From the NCBI RefSeq assembly GCF_003046295.1, contig NZ_PZZN01000002.1:744001-808000 (forward strand): a stretch of 64,000 nucleotides of DNA, read 5' to 3'. The position numbers were made by a program, and so were the translations under genes. This stretch comes from Sphingomonas aerolata (GTDB lineage: Bacteria > Pseudomonadota > Alphaproteobacteria > Sphingomonadales > Sphingomonadaceae). The notes beneath the pieces are model-generated. The model saw only the letters and a program-made list of their open reading frames with translations, was not told the DNA's origin and did no database searches. This document shows, piece after piece, positions 27,648 through 36,467 of the stretch. Within the stretch, counting starts at the first letter, position 1. Each line of letters starts with the position of its first letter.

Positions 27648-28301
27648 ATGGTACAGCCCGCCCAGCGTGACGACGAAGTCGACGGCGCCGAGCCTCAGGT
27701 CGCGCCCGTTGAGCACGTCTCGCTTTCCGATGCCGAGTTCAAGGTCCAGCTTGCCCAGGTGATTCCGCACCTTCGTGCGTTCGGGCGTTCGCTGTCGGGC
27801 AGCCGCGACCTTGCGGATGACCTGGTGCAGGAGACACTGCTGAAGGCGTGGGCCGCACGGCTGCGCTTCCAGGCTGGCACGAACATGCGTGCCTGGACGT
27901 TCATCATCCTGCGCAACCTCTATCTGTCACAGATGCGCCGCGCCCGTTTCAAGGGTGAATGGGACGATCTGGTGGCGGATCGTATCCTTGCAGCCCCCGC
28001 GAGCCAGGACCGGCATGTCGAGCTGGGCGATATGCAGCGCGCATTGATGCACCTGCCGCAGCCTCAGCGTGAGGCGTTGATCCTCGTCGGCGCGGGCGGG
28101 TTTGCGTATGAAGAGGCAGCGGAAATCTGCAACGTGGCGGTCGGCACGATCAAGAGCCGGGTTGCGCGTGGCCGTGTTGCGCTCGAAACCATTCTGACGG
28201 ATGGATCGCTGCCGTCGCGTCGCGATCATGAAACCGACACGACGAAGACGGCACTCGACTCGATCATGGGCGACGTCGAGGAACTGAGCCGCGGGCGTTG
28301 A
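27648..28301 (+). CDS. ecfG: General stress response sigma factor EcfG
   Basis: ECF sigma factor of the EcfG group (ECF15). 217 aa from the ATG at 27648. Region 2 contains LRAFGRSLSGSRDLADDLVQ and ETLLKAWAARLRFQ with RAWTFIILRNLYL; region 4 contains LPQPQREALILVGAGGFAYE and GTIKSRVARGR. Region 2.1 resembles the PhyR sigma-like domain, as expected because both bind NepR. No EcfG-type promoter was found directly upstream. Confidence 0.94.
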   Translation: MVQPAQRDDEVDGAEPQVAPVEHVSLSDAEFKVQLAQVIPHLRAFGRSLSGSRDLADDLVQETLLKAWAARLRFQAGTNMRAWTFIILRNLYLSQMRRARFKGEWDDLVADRILAAPASQDRHVELGDMQRALMHLPQPQREALILVGAGGFAYEEAAEICNVAVGTIKSRVARGRVALETILTDGSLPSRRDHETDTTKTALDSIMGDVEELSRGR

Positions 28302-28331
28302 TATAGACGCTCGCCGCGGCTGGCGTTTGAA

Positions 28332-28514
28332 TCAGTGGCGTCGCGAGGATACAGTGTCGAGCTCACGCAGCAACGATATGAACTCGTCAGGCATTCCGGA
28401 ATCACGATCGAATGCACCGCGCAGCGACTGCCCGATCGCATCCGTCTTGCGGGGCGCGCGAACGACCAGATGATCGGTCTGGTCACGGCGGATGGTCGGG
28501 TGCAGATGGGTCAT
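28332..28514 (-). CDS. Second NepR-like anti-sigma factor
   Basis: 60 aa, convergent with ecfG (gap 30 bases). The core IGQSLRGAFDRDSGMPDEF and ISLLRELD aligns with NepR in this window (MGTALRSVYQQ...VPDEFLALLGKLD), with a three-residue gap between the two helices. NepR paralogues occur in some sphingomonads. A one-mismatch EcfG-type promoter at 28523-28547 would give a transcript starting only a few bases before the ATG, so the mRNA may be nearly leaderless. Target sigma factor is not known. Confidence 0.78.
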   Translation of the reverse strand: MTHLHPTIRRDQTDHLVVRAPRKTDAIGQSLRGAFDRDSGMPDEFISLLRELDTVSSRRH

Positions 28515-28522
28515 GCAGGGTC

Positions 28523-28547
28523 AACGAGCTTCAAGGCTTTTTGTTGC
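28523..28547 (-). promoter_or_regulatory. EcfG-type promoter, one mismatch, for the second nepR-like gene
   Basis: Minus strand GCAAC (28547-28543), 16 bases, CGTT (28526-28523); one mismatch in the -35 element. The -10 element ends 8 bases before the ATG at 28514. Confidence 0.55.
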
Positions 28548-28575
28548 TACCCTGGCTTGACTTTATAAAAGAATT

Positions 28576-31272
28576 GTGGGGTGTGGCTTGGATAACGCGC
28601 ATCGGGCGTCGGACATCATCGCCGCGACGCAGCGCGCGCGACGCTGGTCCCCCTTCCTCGCCATGCTCCTCGACCGCGAGCCTGTCCTTGCCGCCGCGCT
28701 GGCGGAGGGGCGGCTGGATCCCATCCCGGCGCCGCTCGATCTCGACATGCCGGTCGCACGACGCCTACGCCTCGAACGGCGTGCGCTCGCGCTGAGGGTC
28801 GCGATCGGTGATCTGGCCGGCGTGTTCGACCTAAGCGCCGTGACGCAGCAGCTCACCGGGTTTGCCGACCACGCGCTCGACACCGCGATCCGCACCGCGA
28901 TCGAAGAACGCACACCCGGCGCCGAACCGCGCGGGTTCGCCGCGATCGCGCTCGGTAAACAGGGCAGCGGCGAACTCAACTATTCGTCGGATATCGATCC
29001 GATCCTGATCTACGATCCGGACACGCTGCCGCTCCGCCCGCGCGAGGAACCCGAAGCCGCCGCCGTGCGGATCGGCAAGCGCGTCGTTGAACTGCTCCAG
29101 GCACGTGACGGCGACGGCTATGTGCTGCGCGTCGACCTCCGCCTGCGGCCGTCTCCCGAGATCACGCCGATCGCGCTGCCGATCGATGCGGCGATCAGCT
29201 ATTACGAGGCGCAGGCGCTCCCCTGGGAGCGTGCCGCCTTCATCCGCGCGCGCGCCGCAGCGGGCGATATCGCGCTTGGCAGGCAGTTCCTCGACACGGT
29301 CCGCCCGTTCGTCTGGCGGCGCGCGCTCGATTTCGGCGCGATCGGCGAGATTCGCGGCATCTCGCGACGGATCCGCGATCATCATGCGCAGGGTCAGGCC
29401 TTCGGGCCGGGTTACGACCTGAAGCGCGGCCGCGGCGGGATCCGCGAAGCCGAATTCTTCGCGCAGATCCATCAGTTGATCCATGGCGGTCGCGATCCCG
29501 TACTCCGCGCGCCGGCCACCCGCGTCGCGCTTGCGCGGCTGGCGGAGGCGGGGTGGATCGGCGGAGATGAGGCGCGCGCGCTGATCGAAAGCTACACGCT
29601 GCTGCGGACGATCGAGCACCGGGTGCAGATGATCGACGACCGGCAGACGCATGCCTTGCCGACCGGCGATGCGCTCGAGCGGGTGGCGTGGCTGCACGGG
29701 CTCGACGGCAGCGCCGCGTTGTTGGCGCTGCTCGCCCCACACGTGGCGGCGACCGGGCGGATCTACGACGCGCTCGACGATGGCGCGGCATCCGGGCTTT
29801 CGCATGATCCGACGCGGCTCGACGCCGAGCTGGCAGAGGCGGGGTTTGCCGAACCCGAACCCGCGCGCCAGCGGATCGCCGCGTGGCGGGCAGGGGCCTA
29901 TCCCGCGCTGCGTAGCAGTGCCGCGCAGGCGGCGCTCGAGGCGGTCCTGCCGACGCTGGTCCCGGCGCTCGCCGCCGCGCCCGAGCCGCAGGCCGCGATG
30001 CTGAGACTCGATTCGATGCTCGAGCGTCTGCCGAGCGCGATCAACGTATTCCGACTGCTCGAAGCACGACCGGCGCTCGCCACGCTCCTTGCGGCGATCC
30101 TGAGCCACGCGCCGACGCTGGCGGAGGAACTGGCGCGGCGCCCCGCGCTGCTCGACGGGTTGATCGATGCGACGGCGCTCGCCCCGGTCGCGGCGGTCGA
30201 CGCGCTGATCGACCGGATGCGCGCGGGCGAGGCGGGGCTCGATTATCAGGGGCGGCTCGATCACGTCCGGCGCGTGGTCGGCGAACTGCGCTTTGCGCTG
30301 GGTGCGCAGATCGTTGCGGGGACGTCGGATCCGCTCGACGTCGCGGCGGGCTATGCGCGCGTGGCAGAGGCGGCGATCGCGGTACTGGCGGAGGCGACGA
30401 TTCGCAGCTTTGCCGACGTCCATGGCCGGGTGCCGGGCAGCGAACTCGTGATCCTGGCGCTCGGCCGGATGGGCGGGGCGATGCTGACGCATGCGTCCGA
30501 TCTCGACCTCGTCTACCTCTTCACCGGCGATTTCACTGCCGAGTCGGATGGCGCCAAACCGCTTGGCGCGACGCTCTACTACAACCGGCTGGCGCAGCGG
30601 GTGACTGCGGCCTTGTCGGTCGCGACCGCGGCCGGGCCGCTCTATCAGATTGATACGCGGCTGCGGCCATCGGGGGCGCAGGGGCCGCTGGTCGTGACGC
30701 TCGACAGCTTCGCACGCTATCAGCATGAGGAGGCCTGGACGTGGGAGCATATGGCGCTGACCAGGGCGCGGCCCGTCTTCGGATCCGCGCCCGCCCGGGC
30801 GGCGCTGTCGGCGGTGATCGCCGATGTCCTGACCGGTGCGCGGACCGAGCGCGACGTGGTCGGCGATGCGACGCGGATGCGCGCCGACATGGCCGCGCAC
30901 AAGCCCGCCAAGGGGCCGCTCGACGCAAAGCTTCTGCCGGGTGGTCTGGTCGATCTCGAATTCGCGACGCATGTCGTACAACTCGTTGAGCGCAGCGGCT
31001 TCGATGCCAATCTGGGGCGTGCGATCGCGCAGCTCGTCGCCGAAGGGCGGATGCCCGCGACGATGCTCGCCGCGCATGATATCCTGACGCGGCTGCTCGT
31101 GACGCTGCGGCTCGTCGCGCCCGACGCGGCGCCGCCCGGCCCGCCGACGCAAGCGTTGATCGCGCGCGCGCTCGGGCTGCATGACTGGCCTGCGGTTCTT
31201 GCGGGCCTTGCCGAGGTCCGGCAACAGGTGACCGCGTTCTGGCACGAACTGACAGGAGAGCAGGATGAATGA
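28576..31272 (+). CDS. glnE: Bifunctional glutamine synthetase adenylyltransferase GlnE
   Basis: Adds or removes AMP on glutamine synthetase in response to PII. 898 aa, slightly shorter than the enterobacterial enzyme. Two nucleotidyltransferase halves are visible: ALGKQGSGELNYSSDIDPIL near residue 132 (deadenylylation half) and ALGRMGGAMLTHASDLDLVY near residue 631 (adenylylation half), each with the G-S/T and DxD pattern. GRGGIREAEFFAQIHQL links them. The GTG at 28576 is used; a TTG at 28588 is possible. Confidence 0.94.
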   Translation: MGCGLDNAHRASDIIAATQRARRWSPFLAMLLDREPVLAAALAEGRLDPIPAPLDLDMPVARRLRLERRALALRVAIGDLAGVFDLSAVTQQLTGFADHALDTAIRTAIEERTPGAEPRGFAAIALGKQGSGELNYSSDIDPILIYDPDTLPLRPREEPEAAAVRIGKRVVELLQARDGDGYVLRVDLRLRPSPEITPIALPIDAAISYYEAQALPWERAAFIRARAAAGDIALGRQFLDTVRPFVWRRALDFGAIGEIRGISRRIRDHHAQGQAFGPGYDLKRGRGGIREAEFFAQIHQLIHGGRDPVLRAPATRVALARLAEAGWIGGDEARALIESYTLLRTIEHRVQMIDDRQTHALPTGDALERVAWLHGLDGSAALLALLAPHVAATGRIYDALDDGAASGLSHDPTRLDAELAEAGFAEPEPARQRIAAWRAGAYPALRSSAAQAALEAVLPTLVPALAAAPEPQAAMLRLDSMLERLPSAINVFRLLEARPALATLLAAILSHAPTLAEELARRPALLDGLIDATALAPVAAVDALIDRMRAGEAGLDYQGRLDHVRRVVGELRFALGAQIVAGTSDPLDVAAGYARVAEAAIAVLAEATIRSFADVHGRVPGSELVILALGRMGGAMLTHASDLDLVYLFTGDFTAESDGAKPLGATLYYNRLAQRVTAALSVATAAGPLYQIDTRLRPSGAQGPLVVTLDSFARYQHEEAWTWEHMALTRARPVFGSAPARAALSAVIADVLTGARTERDVVGDATRMRADMAAHKPAKGPLDAKLLPGGLVDLEFATHVVQLVERSGFDANLGRAIAQLVAEGRMPATMLAAHDILTRLLVTLRLVAPDAAPPGPPTQALIARALGLHDWPAVLAGLAEVRQQVTAFWHELTGEQDE

Positions 31273-31729
31273 CGGTGCGATGATCCCGGACGTCGCGGTG
31301 ACGATGCCCGATGGCACGGTCGTCGCGCTGACGACGCTGGCGCGGCCGCTGGTCGTCTATTTCTATCCCAAGGACGATACCGCCGGCTGCACCCGCGAGG
31401 CGCAGGACTTTTCCGCGCTCGAGTCGGCCTTCGCGGAGATCGGGGTCGGCGTGCTCGGCGTGTCGAAGGACGGACCCGCCGCGCATGCCAAGTTCAGCGC
31501 CAAGCACGGGCTGACGGTCTCACTGGCGACCGACGTCGATGGCACGGTCTGCGAGGGTTTCGGGGTCTGGGTCGAGAAGGCGATGTACGGCCGCAAATAT
31601 ATGGGAATCGAGCGCGCGACCTTCCTGTTCGACGCGGACGGCCGACTGGCGACATCGTGGCGCAAGGTCCGGGTCCCCGGCCATGCCGAAGCCGTTCTTG
31701 CTGCCGCCAAGGCGCTGATCCCGCGATAA
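31265..31729 (+). CDS. bcp: Thioredoxin-dependent peroxiredoxin (BCP type)
   Basis: Thiol peroxidase reducing peroxides with thioredoxin. 154 aa. The peroxidatic Cys lies in YPKDDTAGCTREAQDF near residue 42, and a downstream Cys (TVCEGFGVW) is also present. The ATG overlaps the last codons of glnE, so the two may be co-translated. Confidence 0.92.
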   Translation: MNDGAMIPDVAVTMPDGTVVALTTLARPLVVYFYPKDDTAGCTREAQDFSALESAFAEIGVGVLGVSKDGPAAHAKFSAKHGLTVSLATDVDGTVCEGFGVWVEKAMYGRKYMGIERATFLFDADGRLATSWRKVRVPGHAEAVLAAAKALIPR

Positions 31730-31978
31730 AGACCCTTCCACGGGGCAGGGCGCGGCGTCGCCTGGCGGGGCGATTCCTTTTTACCGGTACCATTTGGTTT
31801 CAACGGCTCAACGCACGCGCGTCCCGGTCCACCCCAAGTTAGCGGCGCGGCTCTTGCCGAAGTGGGTCAAATCGGCACACATCCTGACTTGTCTGGGACG
31901 CGGAGGGGCTGCGGTTCAGGACAGAGTCTTGGCGCCGGGCCCGTTTGCGATCCGGCTCCTGTTTTTTGTCGGGGACCA

Positions 31979-33202
31979 ATGGTCGATATCACCGTTTCCG
32001 CTGCAGCCTTAGCCAACCGCGCAGCCTTTCGTATCAAGACGCTCTTCGCCGCGCGGGACCTGACGGTTCACGACGGCCACTCGGTCCGCCGGGTTCGCCT
32101 GGGCAGCCGCAAGCAGGCCGCGATGGCGGCACTCAGCGCCGTAACGCTCGGCTTTTCCGGCTATGGTGCCGCGCAGGCAGCCTATGGCGCCGCAGCCGCG
32201 ACCGGCGTCGTTGCCGCACCCAATTCCGAACTCCAGGTCGCGCAGATGGAGCGCCGCATCGGTCAGATGCAAGCGCGCGTCGCGACCATTCGCGAGACCG
32301 CCGCAGCACACGCCGCGCGGGTCGAACAGCGCCAGCAGCTGATCACCGCCGCCCTGACCGGCAAGGGCGACGCCAAGGCGATGGCGCTGGCCACGCTGGC
32401 GATCGACCCCGCGCCCGATGCGCTGGCCGCCGATGTCGTCAAGCCGCTGGTCAAGGTCGAAGGCCGCCAGCGCGTTCTCGCTGACGCTGCCCAGACCATC
32501 CTTGATCAGCGCTATGCCGACACCACCGACACCGTGCGCAAGCTCGGCCTGCGCCCCGAACGCGTCGCTGCCGCCGCCAAGCGCACCCAGGCGAGCAAGC
32601 AGGCCGCCATGGGCGGACCGCTGGTCGCTGCCGACAGCCCCGAGGCGCTGGCCGATGTCCGCGCCGACGCCCAGTTCCGCACGCTGTTCCAGACCTGGAA
32701 GAAGCTCGATACGCTGCAGCAGGGGGTGATCGCGATCCCTTCGGTCCAGCCGGTTCATCTGCTGTCGTTCACCAGCAATTTCGGCATACGTTCGGATCCG
32801 TTCCGCGGAACCGCTGCGATGCATGCCGGCGTCGACATTCCGGGTCCGGTCGGAACGCCGATCTACGCCACGGCTGACGGCATCGTCTCGCATGCCGGTC
32901 GTCAGGGCGGCTATGGCAATCTCGTCGAGCTCAATCACGGCAAGGGCATCGCGACCCGGTACGGCCATCTCTCGAAGATCCTCGTCGGCGACAATGCCCG
33001 CGTGACGCGCGGCCAGCTGATCGCGCTGATGGGCTCGACCGGTCGCTCGACCGGCCCGCATCTTCATTATGAAGTCCGGATCGACGGTCATGCCGTGAAC
33101 CCCATTCCGTTCCTCACGAGCGCCGACTACCTTCTCGCCGCGCAGGATCGCTCGGTCGGTGCCATCCCGGTCTCGACCGACGGTCCTGCGGCGCAGGACT
33201 GA
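31979..33202 (+). CDS. M23 family peptidase with N-terminal membrane anchor and coiled coil
   Basis: 407 aa. A basic N-terminus and one hydrophobic stretch (about residues 43-75), a coiled-coil region of about 85-125 (QMERRIGQMQARVATIRE), then a LytM domain from about 275. Zinc ligands are visible in HAGVDIPGPVG (HxxxD) and HLHYEVRIDG, with GYGNLVELNHGKG and TRYGHLS between. Complete ligands suggest an active peptidoglycan endopeptidase rather than a degenerate activator. A gap of 249 bases precedes it. Confidence 0.88.
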   Translation: MVDITVSAAALANRAAFRIKTLFAARDLTVHDGHSVRRVRLGSRKQAAMAALSAVTLGFSGYGAAQAAYGAAAATGVVAAPNSELQVAQMERRIGQMQARVATIRETAAAHAARVEQRQQLITAALTGKGDAKAMALATLAIDPAPDALAADVVKPLVKVEGRQRVLADAAQTILDQRYADTTDTVRKLGLRPERVAAAAKRTQASKQAAMGGPLVAADSPEALADVRADAQFRTLFQTWKKLDTLQQGVIAIPSVQPVHLLSFTSNFGIRSDPFRGTAAMHAGVDIPGPVGTPIYATADGIVSHAGRQGGYGNLVELNHGKGIATRYGHLSKILVGDNARVTRGQLIALMGSTGRSTGPHLHYEVRIDGHAVNPIPFLTSADYLLAAQDRSVGAIPVSTDGPAAQD

Positions 33203-33290
33203 GCCGTACGGTTTTCTATCAAGCCCTGTCCGCGGTCCTCCGCGGCAGGGCGAGGTTGCCGCGGATAGCGGGACCGCCTATCTCGGGACC

Positions 33291-33629
33291 ATGGTAACCC
33301 TGGCTCCCGACATCATCCTGACCCCCTCCGCTGCGGCGCGCGTCGCCGCCATTGCTGCCCGACAGGGCAAGCCGGCGATCCTGCGCCTTTCGGTCGATGG
33401 CGGTGGCTGTTCTGGTTTCCAGTACAAGTTCGGGTTCGCCGATGCGGCCGAGGCGGATGACGTGGTTGCCGAACGCGACGGCGTCCGGCTGGTCGTCGAC
33501 AGCGTCAGCATCGACCTCGTCCGGGGTTGCGCTGTCGACTATGTCGAGTCGCTCGCCGGCGCGGCGTTCCGCGTGGAGAACCCCAATGCAGCCTCGGGCT
33601 GCGGTTGCGGCTCGAGCTTTTCGGTCTGA
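33291..33629 (+). CDS. erpA: Iron-sulfur cluster insertion protein ErpA (HesB/IscA family)
   Basis: A-type carrier of Fe-S clusters. 112 aa from the ATG at 33291. The three cluster Cys are in DGGGCSGFQYKF (near residue 42) and SGCGCGSSFSV at the C-terminus, the CxGC... CGC pattern of the family. It is seven bases upstream of the xth start. ErpA and IscA cannot be fully told apart by sequence alone; the lone location favours ErpA. Confidence 0.9.
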   Translation: MVTLAPDIILTPSAAARVAAIAARQGKPAILRLSVDGGGCSGFQYKFGFADAAEADDVVAERDGVRLVVDSVSIDLVRGCAVDYVESLAGAAFRVENPNAASGCGCGSSFSV

Positions 33630-33635
33630 CGCCCG

Positions 33636-34406
33636 GTGAAGATCGTCACGTACAACATCAACGGGATCAAGGCTCGTCTCCCGCGGCTGCTCGAATATCT
33701 TGCCGAAGAGCAGCCCGAAATCGTCTGTCTGCAGGAACTCAAGACCAGCGACGAAACCTTTCCGGCCGCGGAGATCGAGGCGGCGGGGTACGGTGTTGTC
33801 TGGCATGGGCAAAAGGCCTGGAACGGCGTGGCGATCCTTGCCAAGGGGCAGACCCCCAGGGTCCGGCAACGCGGCCTTGAAGGCGAGCCGGAAGACGAGC
33901 ACAGCCGCTATATCGAGGCCGAGGTCGACGGGCTGACGATCGCCGCGCTGTATCTGCCCAACGGCAATCCGCAGCCCGGCCCGAAATTCGACTATAAGCT
34001 GCGCTGGATGACGCGGCTTGCGGCGCGCGCGCGCGTGCTGCTGGCCGAGGAGGTACCCGCCATCCTCGCGGGCGATTACAACGTGATCGCGAATGACGAC
34101 GACACGTTTTCGGTGTCGCGGATGCAGGACGATGCGCTGATGCAGCCCGAAAGCCGCAGCGCCTATCGCGCGTTGCTCGGGCAGGGCTGGACCGATGCCC
34201 TTCGAACGCAGTTTCCCAAGGGGGGCGTGTGGACCTTCTGGGACTATCAGGCGGGCGCGTGGCAGCGCGACGCGGGCTTCCGCATCGATCATCTGCTGCT
34301 CAGCCCGCAGGCGGCCGACCGGATGATCGATGCCGGTGTCGACAAGGCCTATCGCGGCCGCGAGAAGGCGAGCGATCATGCCCCGACCTGGGTCCGCCTG
34401 CGATGA
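33636..34406 (+). CDS. xth: Exodeoxyribonuclease III
   Basis: AP endonuclease and 3'-5' exonuclease of base-excision repair. 256 aa from a GTG. Motifs: TYNINGIKARLPRLLEYL, CLQELKTSDE (Glu metal ligand), LYLPNGNP, GDYNVIANDDD and the terminal RIDHLLLSP and SDHAPTWVRL with the catalytic Asp-His pair. Stop overlaps the next ATG. Confidence 0.95.
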   Translation: MKIVTYNINGIKARLPRLLEYLAEEQPEIVCLQELKTSDETFPAAEIEAAGYGVVWHGQKAWNGVAILAKGQTPRVRQRGLEGEPEDEHSRYIEAEVDGLTIAALYLPNGNPQPGPKFDYKLRWMTRLAARARVLLAEEVPAILAGDYNVIANDDDTFSVSRMQDDALMQPESRSAYRALLGQGWTDALRTQFPKGGVWTFWDYQAGAWQRDAGFRIDHLLLSPQAADRMIDAGVDKAYRGREKASDHAPTWVRLR

Positions 34407-35212
34407 ATGCACCGGCGGGGCGGCTTGCTGCGGGTGTGCTAGCGACGCTGCTATTGGCCTGTTCGAGCCAGGTTTGCGCGCAGGAGCGGGACTATTGCCC
34501 TGAACGCCCGGGGATCGATACGCCCGCCTGCACCATGGAAAAAGGCCGCGTCTCGGTCGAAACCGCGCTCGCCGACTGGACGCGCGACGACGGGGCGGGG
34601 TCGCGCGAGGACAATGTCCTGATCGCCGATACGCTGGTCCGGGTCGGGGTTAGCGACACGGTCGAGGCACGGGTGGGATGGACACCGTTCGGCCATGACC
34701 GGACGCGCGACGAAACGGGCATCGACGTCGCGGACCGCATCGGCGACCTGTCACTGAGCATGAAGGCCAGCCTGAGCCATCCCGACGGCAAGGGCCTGTC
34801 GATTGCCGTCCTGCCGTTCGTGACGCTGCCCGTCGGCCGTTCGCCGGTCGGTGATGGCGACTGGGGCAGCGGGTTGCTGCTGCCGGTGACATTCGAAATG
34901 TCCGACACGGTGTCGCTCGACCTGACACCCGAAGTCGATGCCGCGGTCGACGATGACGGGCATGGCCGGCACCTGGCCTATAGCAGCGCGGTCGGCCTCG
35001 CCTTCACGCTCGACAAGGCGGTGACGCTGAATGCCGAGTTGCAGGCACTGCGCGACGATGACCCGTCCGGCCGCAGCACCCAGGCACTGGCTGCGCTGTC
35101 GCTCGCCTGGATGGCCCGCGACGATCTTCAGTTTGACATTTTCGGGGCGGCAGGCTTGACCCATGATACCCCCGACGCGCGACTATATGCGGGGGTGGCG
35201 CGGAGGTTCTAG
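34403..35212 (+). CDS. Outer-membrane beta-barrel protein, transporter-like (MetA-type)
   Basis: 269 aa with a signal peptide (about residues 1-27, ending CAQE) and alternating-residue strands through the mature part, ending in an aromatic residue (YAGVARRF), the usual outer-membrane barrel signature. It resembles the family annotated as MetA-pathway-of-phenol-degradation or transporter proteins. Substrate is unknown. Confidence 0.7.
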   Translation: MNAPAGRLAAGVLATLLLACSSQVCAQERDYCPERPGIDTPACTMEKGRVSVETALADWTRDDGAGSREDNVLIADTLVRVGVSDTVEARVGWTPFGHDRTRDETGIDVADRIGDLSLSMKASLSHPDGKGLSIAVLPFVTLPVGRSPVGDGDWGSGLLLPVTFEMSDTVSLDLTPEVDAAVDDDGHGRHLAYSSAVGLAFTLDKAVTLNAELQALRDDDPSGRSTQALAALSLAWMARDDLQFDIFGAAGLTHDTPDARLYAGVARRF

Positions 35213-35551
35213 ATGATCGCGGTGCTGATCGGACTGCAGGCCGTCGCCGGCCCCCCGCTGCCGCGCGAACTTCGCCCCCCGGTCGCTCGGGCGGCGACCC
35301 CCTGTCCCGTAACGCCGCCCGGTGGCGAGATCGTCGTCTGTGGCCGGCCGACCGACCAGCGTCTTGCACGGCTTCCCACGCCGCCGGTAAGCGCACCCGA
35401 TGCACCGATGACGTTCCGGCTGCCGGGCGGCGGGACGGGCAAGGTCCACGCAGTCCAGAGCACGCTGCCGGGGGCGACCGGATCCGGGGCGGTGGTCACG
35501 CTGCGCATCCCGTTCGGTCCGGGTCGCCGAGCGGCCGACCCCGCCCGTTAG
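35213..35551 (+). CDS. Small exported protein with CPxxxGGEIVVCGRP motif
   Basis: 112 aa. A short hydrophobic N-terminus (MIAVLIGLQAVAG) could be an export signal. The motif CPVTPPGGEIVVCGRP, with two Cys that could form a disulfide, recurs in unnamed sphingomonad proteins as far as I recall. The gene starts immediately after the stop of the barrel gene, so they probably share an mRNA. No function can be assigned. Confidence 0.6.
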   Translation: MIAVLIGLQAVAGPPLPRELRPPVARAATPCPVTPPGGEIVVCGRPTDQRLARLPTPPVSAPDAPMTFRLPGGGTGKVHAVQSTLPGATGSGAVVTLRIPFGPGRRAADPAR

Positions 35552-35553
35552 GC

Positions 35554-36426
35554 TCAGGCCGGGTCGCGGGGCCGGGTCCGGAGCGCATCGCTGAGCGAGG
35601 CGGTGCCGCTGCCGCGTCGTGCCGGCTTGGGCTGTGACGGGGCAGGCGACCAGCCGGTCAGGAAGATGATCTCGAAACGCTCAGCAGTCCGCCCGCCCGC
35701 GTCGGCGAGCTCGGCAAAGGCCTGTGCGAGCCTCGCCAGCGCCTGCCGGCCAAGCGCGCTGCGCCCCGCGAGCACGTTCGTCGCCGCCATCCCGCGAAGA
35801 TCGCCGAGCAGTCGCCCGACATCGCGGTAGCCGACGTTCAGCGTCTCGATGTCCGCCACCGGCAGCGCAAAGCCCGCGCGCATCAGCAGATCGCCCGCCG
35901 AACGGACGTCGATCTGCGGATGCAGCCGCGCGGCGGGTCGCTCCGCCTCCGCCACCCGCAACGCCTGGCGGAGCGACGGCAGGCTCCCCGCCCCGACGAA
36001 CGCGCCGAGGAACAGTCCATCCGGGCGCAGCACGCGGCGGATCAGCGACAGCGCGCCGGGCAGGTCGTTGACCTGGTCGAGCACGCCCGCGCTGACGACG
36101 AGGTCGAACGATGCGTCGGCAAAGGGCAGCCGGTCCTCGTCGGCCTGAACCCCGCCTGCGTGCGCGGCAAAGCCGTGGCCCGCATCGCAGCGTACGACCC
36201 GTGCTCCCGGGGGCGCGACGAACGCGCCGTCGAAACATCCAAGGTCGAGAATGTCGGCAAAGTCCCGCGTCACCGCATCGAGCCGCTCGGCGATCCCGTC
36301 GAGCATCGTCGCGCGCACGAAATCCGCGTCGGCATAGGCGGCACGCGCGCGGTCGCGGCGCTGGCGGCGGGCGACCCGGTCGAAGATTTCCGGGGCGCTG
36401 CCTTGGCTGGGGTCTGGGATCTGCAC
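35554..36426 (-). CDS. SAM-dependent methyltransferase-like protein (BioC/NDUFAF5 type)
   Basis: 290 aa from a GTG at 36426; longer in-frame extensions would run into comF. The class I methyltransferase motif I appears as ILDLGCFDGAFVAPPG near residue 55, then DEDRLPFADASFDLVVSAG and RVLRPDGLFLGAFVG. The start IFDRVARRQRRDRARAAY resembles the BioC-like family that includes NDUFAF5, a complex I assembly factor. Precise substrate is unknown. It is divergent from comF with a gap of 41 bases. Confidence 0.8.
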   Translation of the reverse strand: MQIPDPSQGSAPEIFDRVARRQRRDRARAAYADADFVRATMLDGIAERLDAVTRDFADILDLGCFDGAFVAPPGARVVRCDAGHGFAAHAGGVQADEDRLPFADASFDLVVSAGVLDQVNDLPGALSLIRRVLRPDGLFLGAFVGAGSLPSLRQALRVAEAERPAARLHPQIDVRSAGDLLMRAGFALPVADIETLNVGYRDVGRLLGDLRGMAATNVLAGRSALGRQALARLAQAFAELADAGGRTAERFEIIFLTGWSPAPSQPKPARRGSGTASLSDALRTRPRDPA

Positions 36427-36467
36427 GCCGCGCTTGTGCCGTCTGCATGCTTTGACGACAAGGGCGG

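Noticed and set aside
27629..27654. GGAAC just before ecfG as an autoregulatory promoter
   Set aside because: No CGTT-like element at 16-17 bases and it overlaps the start codon.
28831..31317. Very long minus-strand frame opposite glnE
   Set aside because: It mirrors codon use of glnE, has no domain and is extremely Arg-rich.
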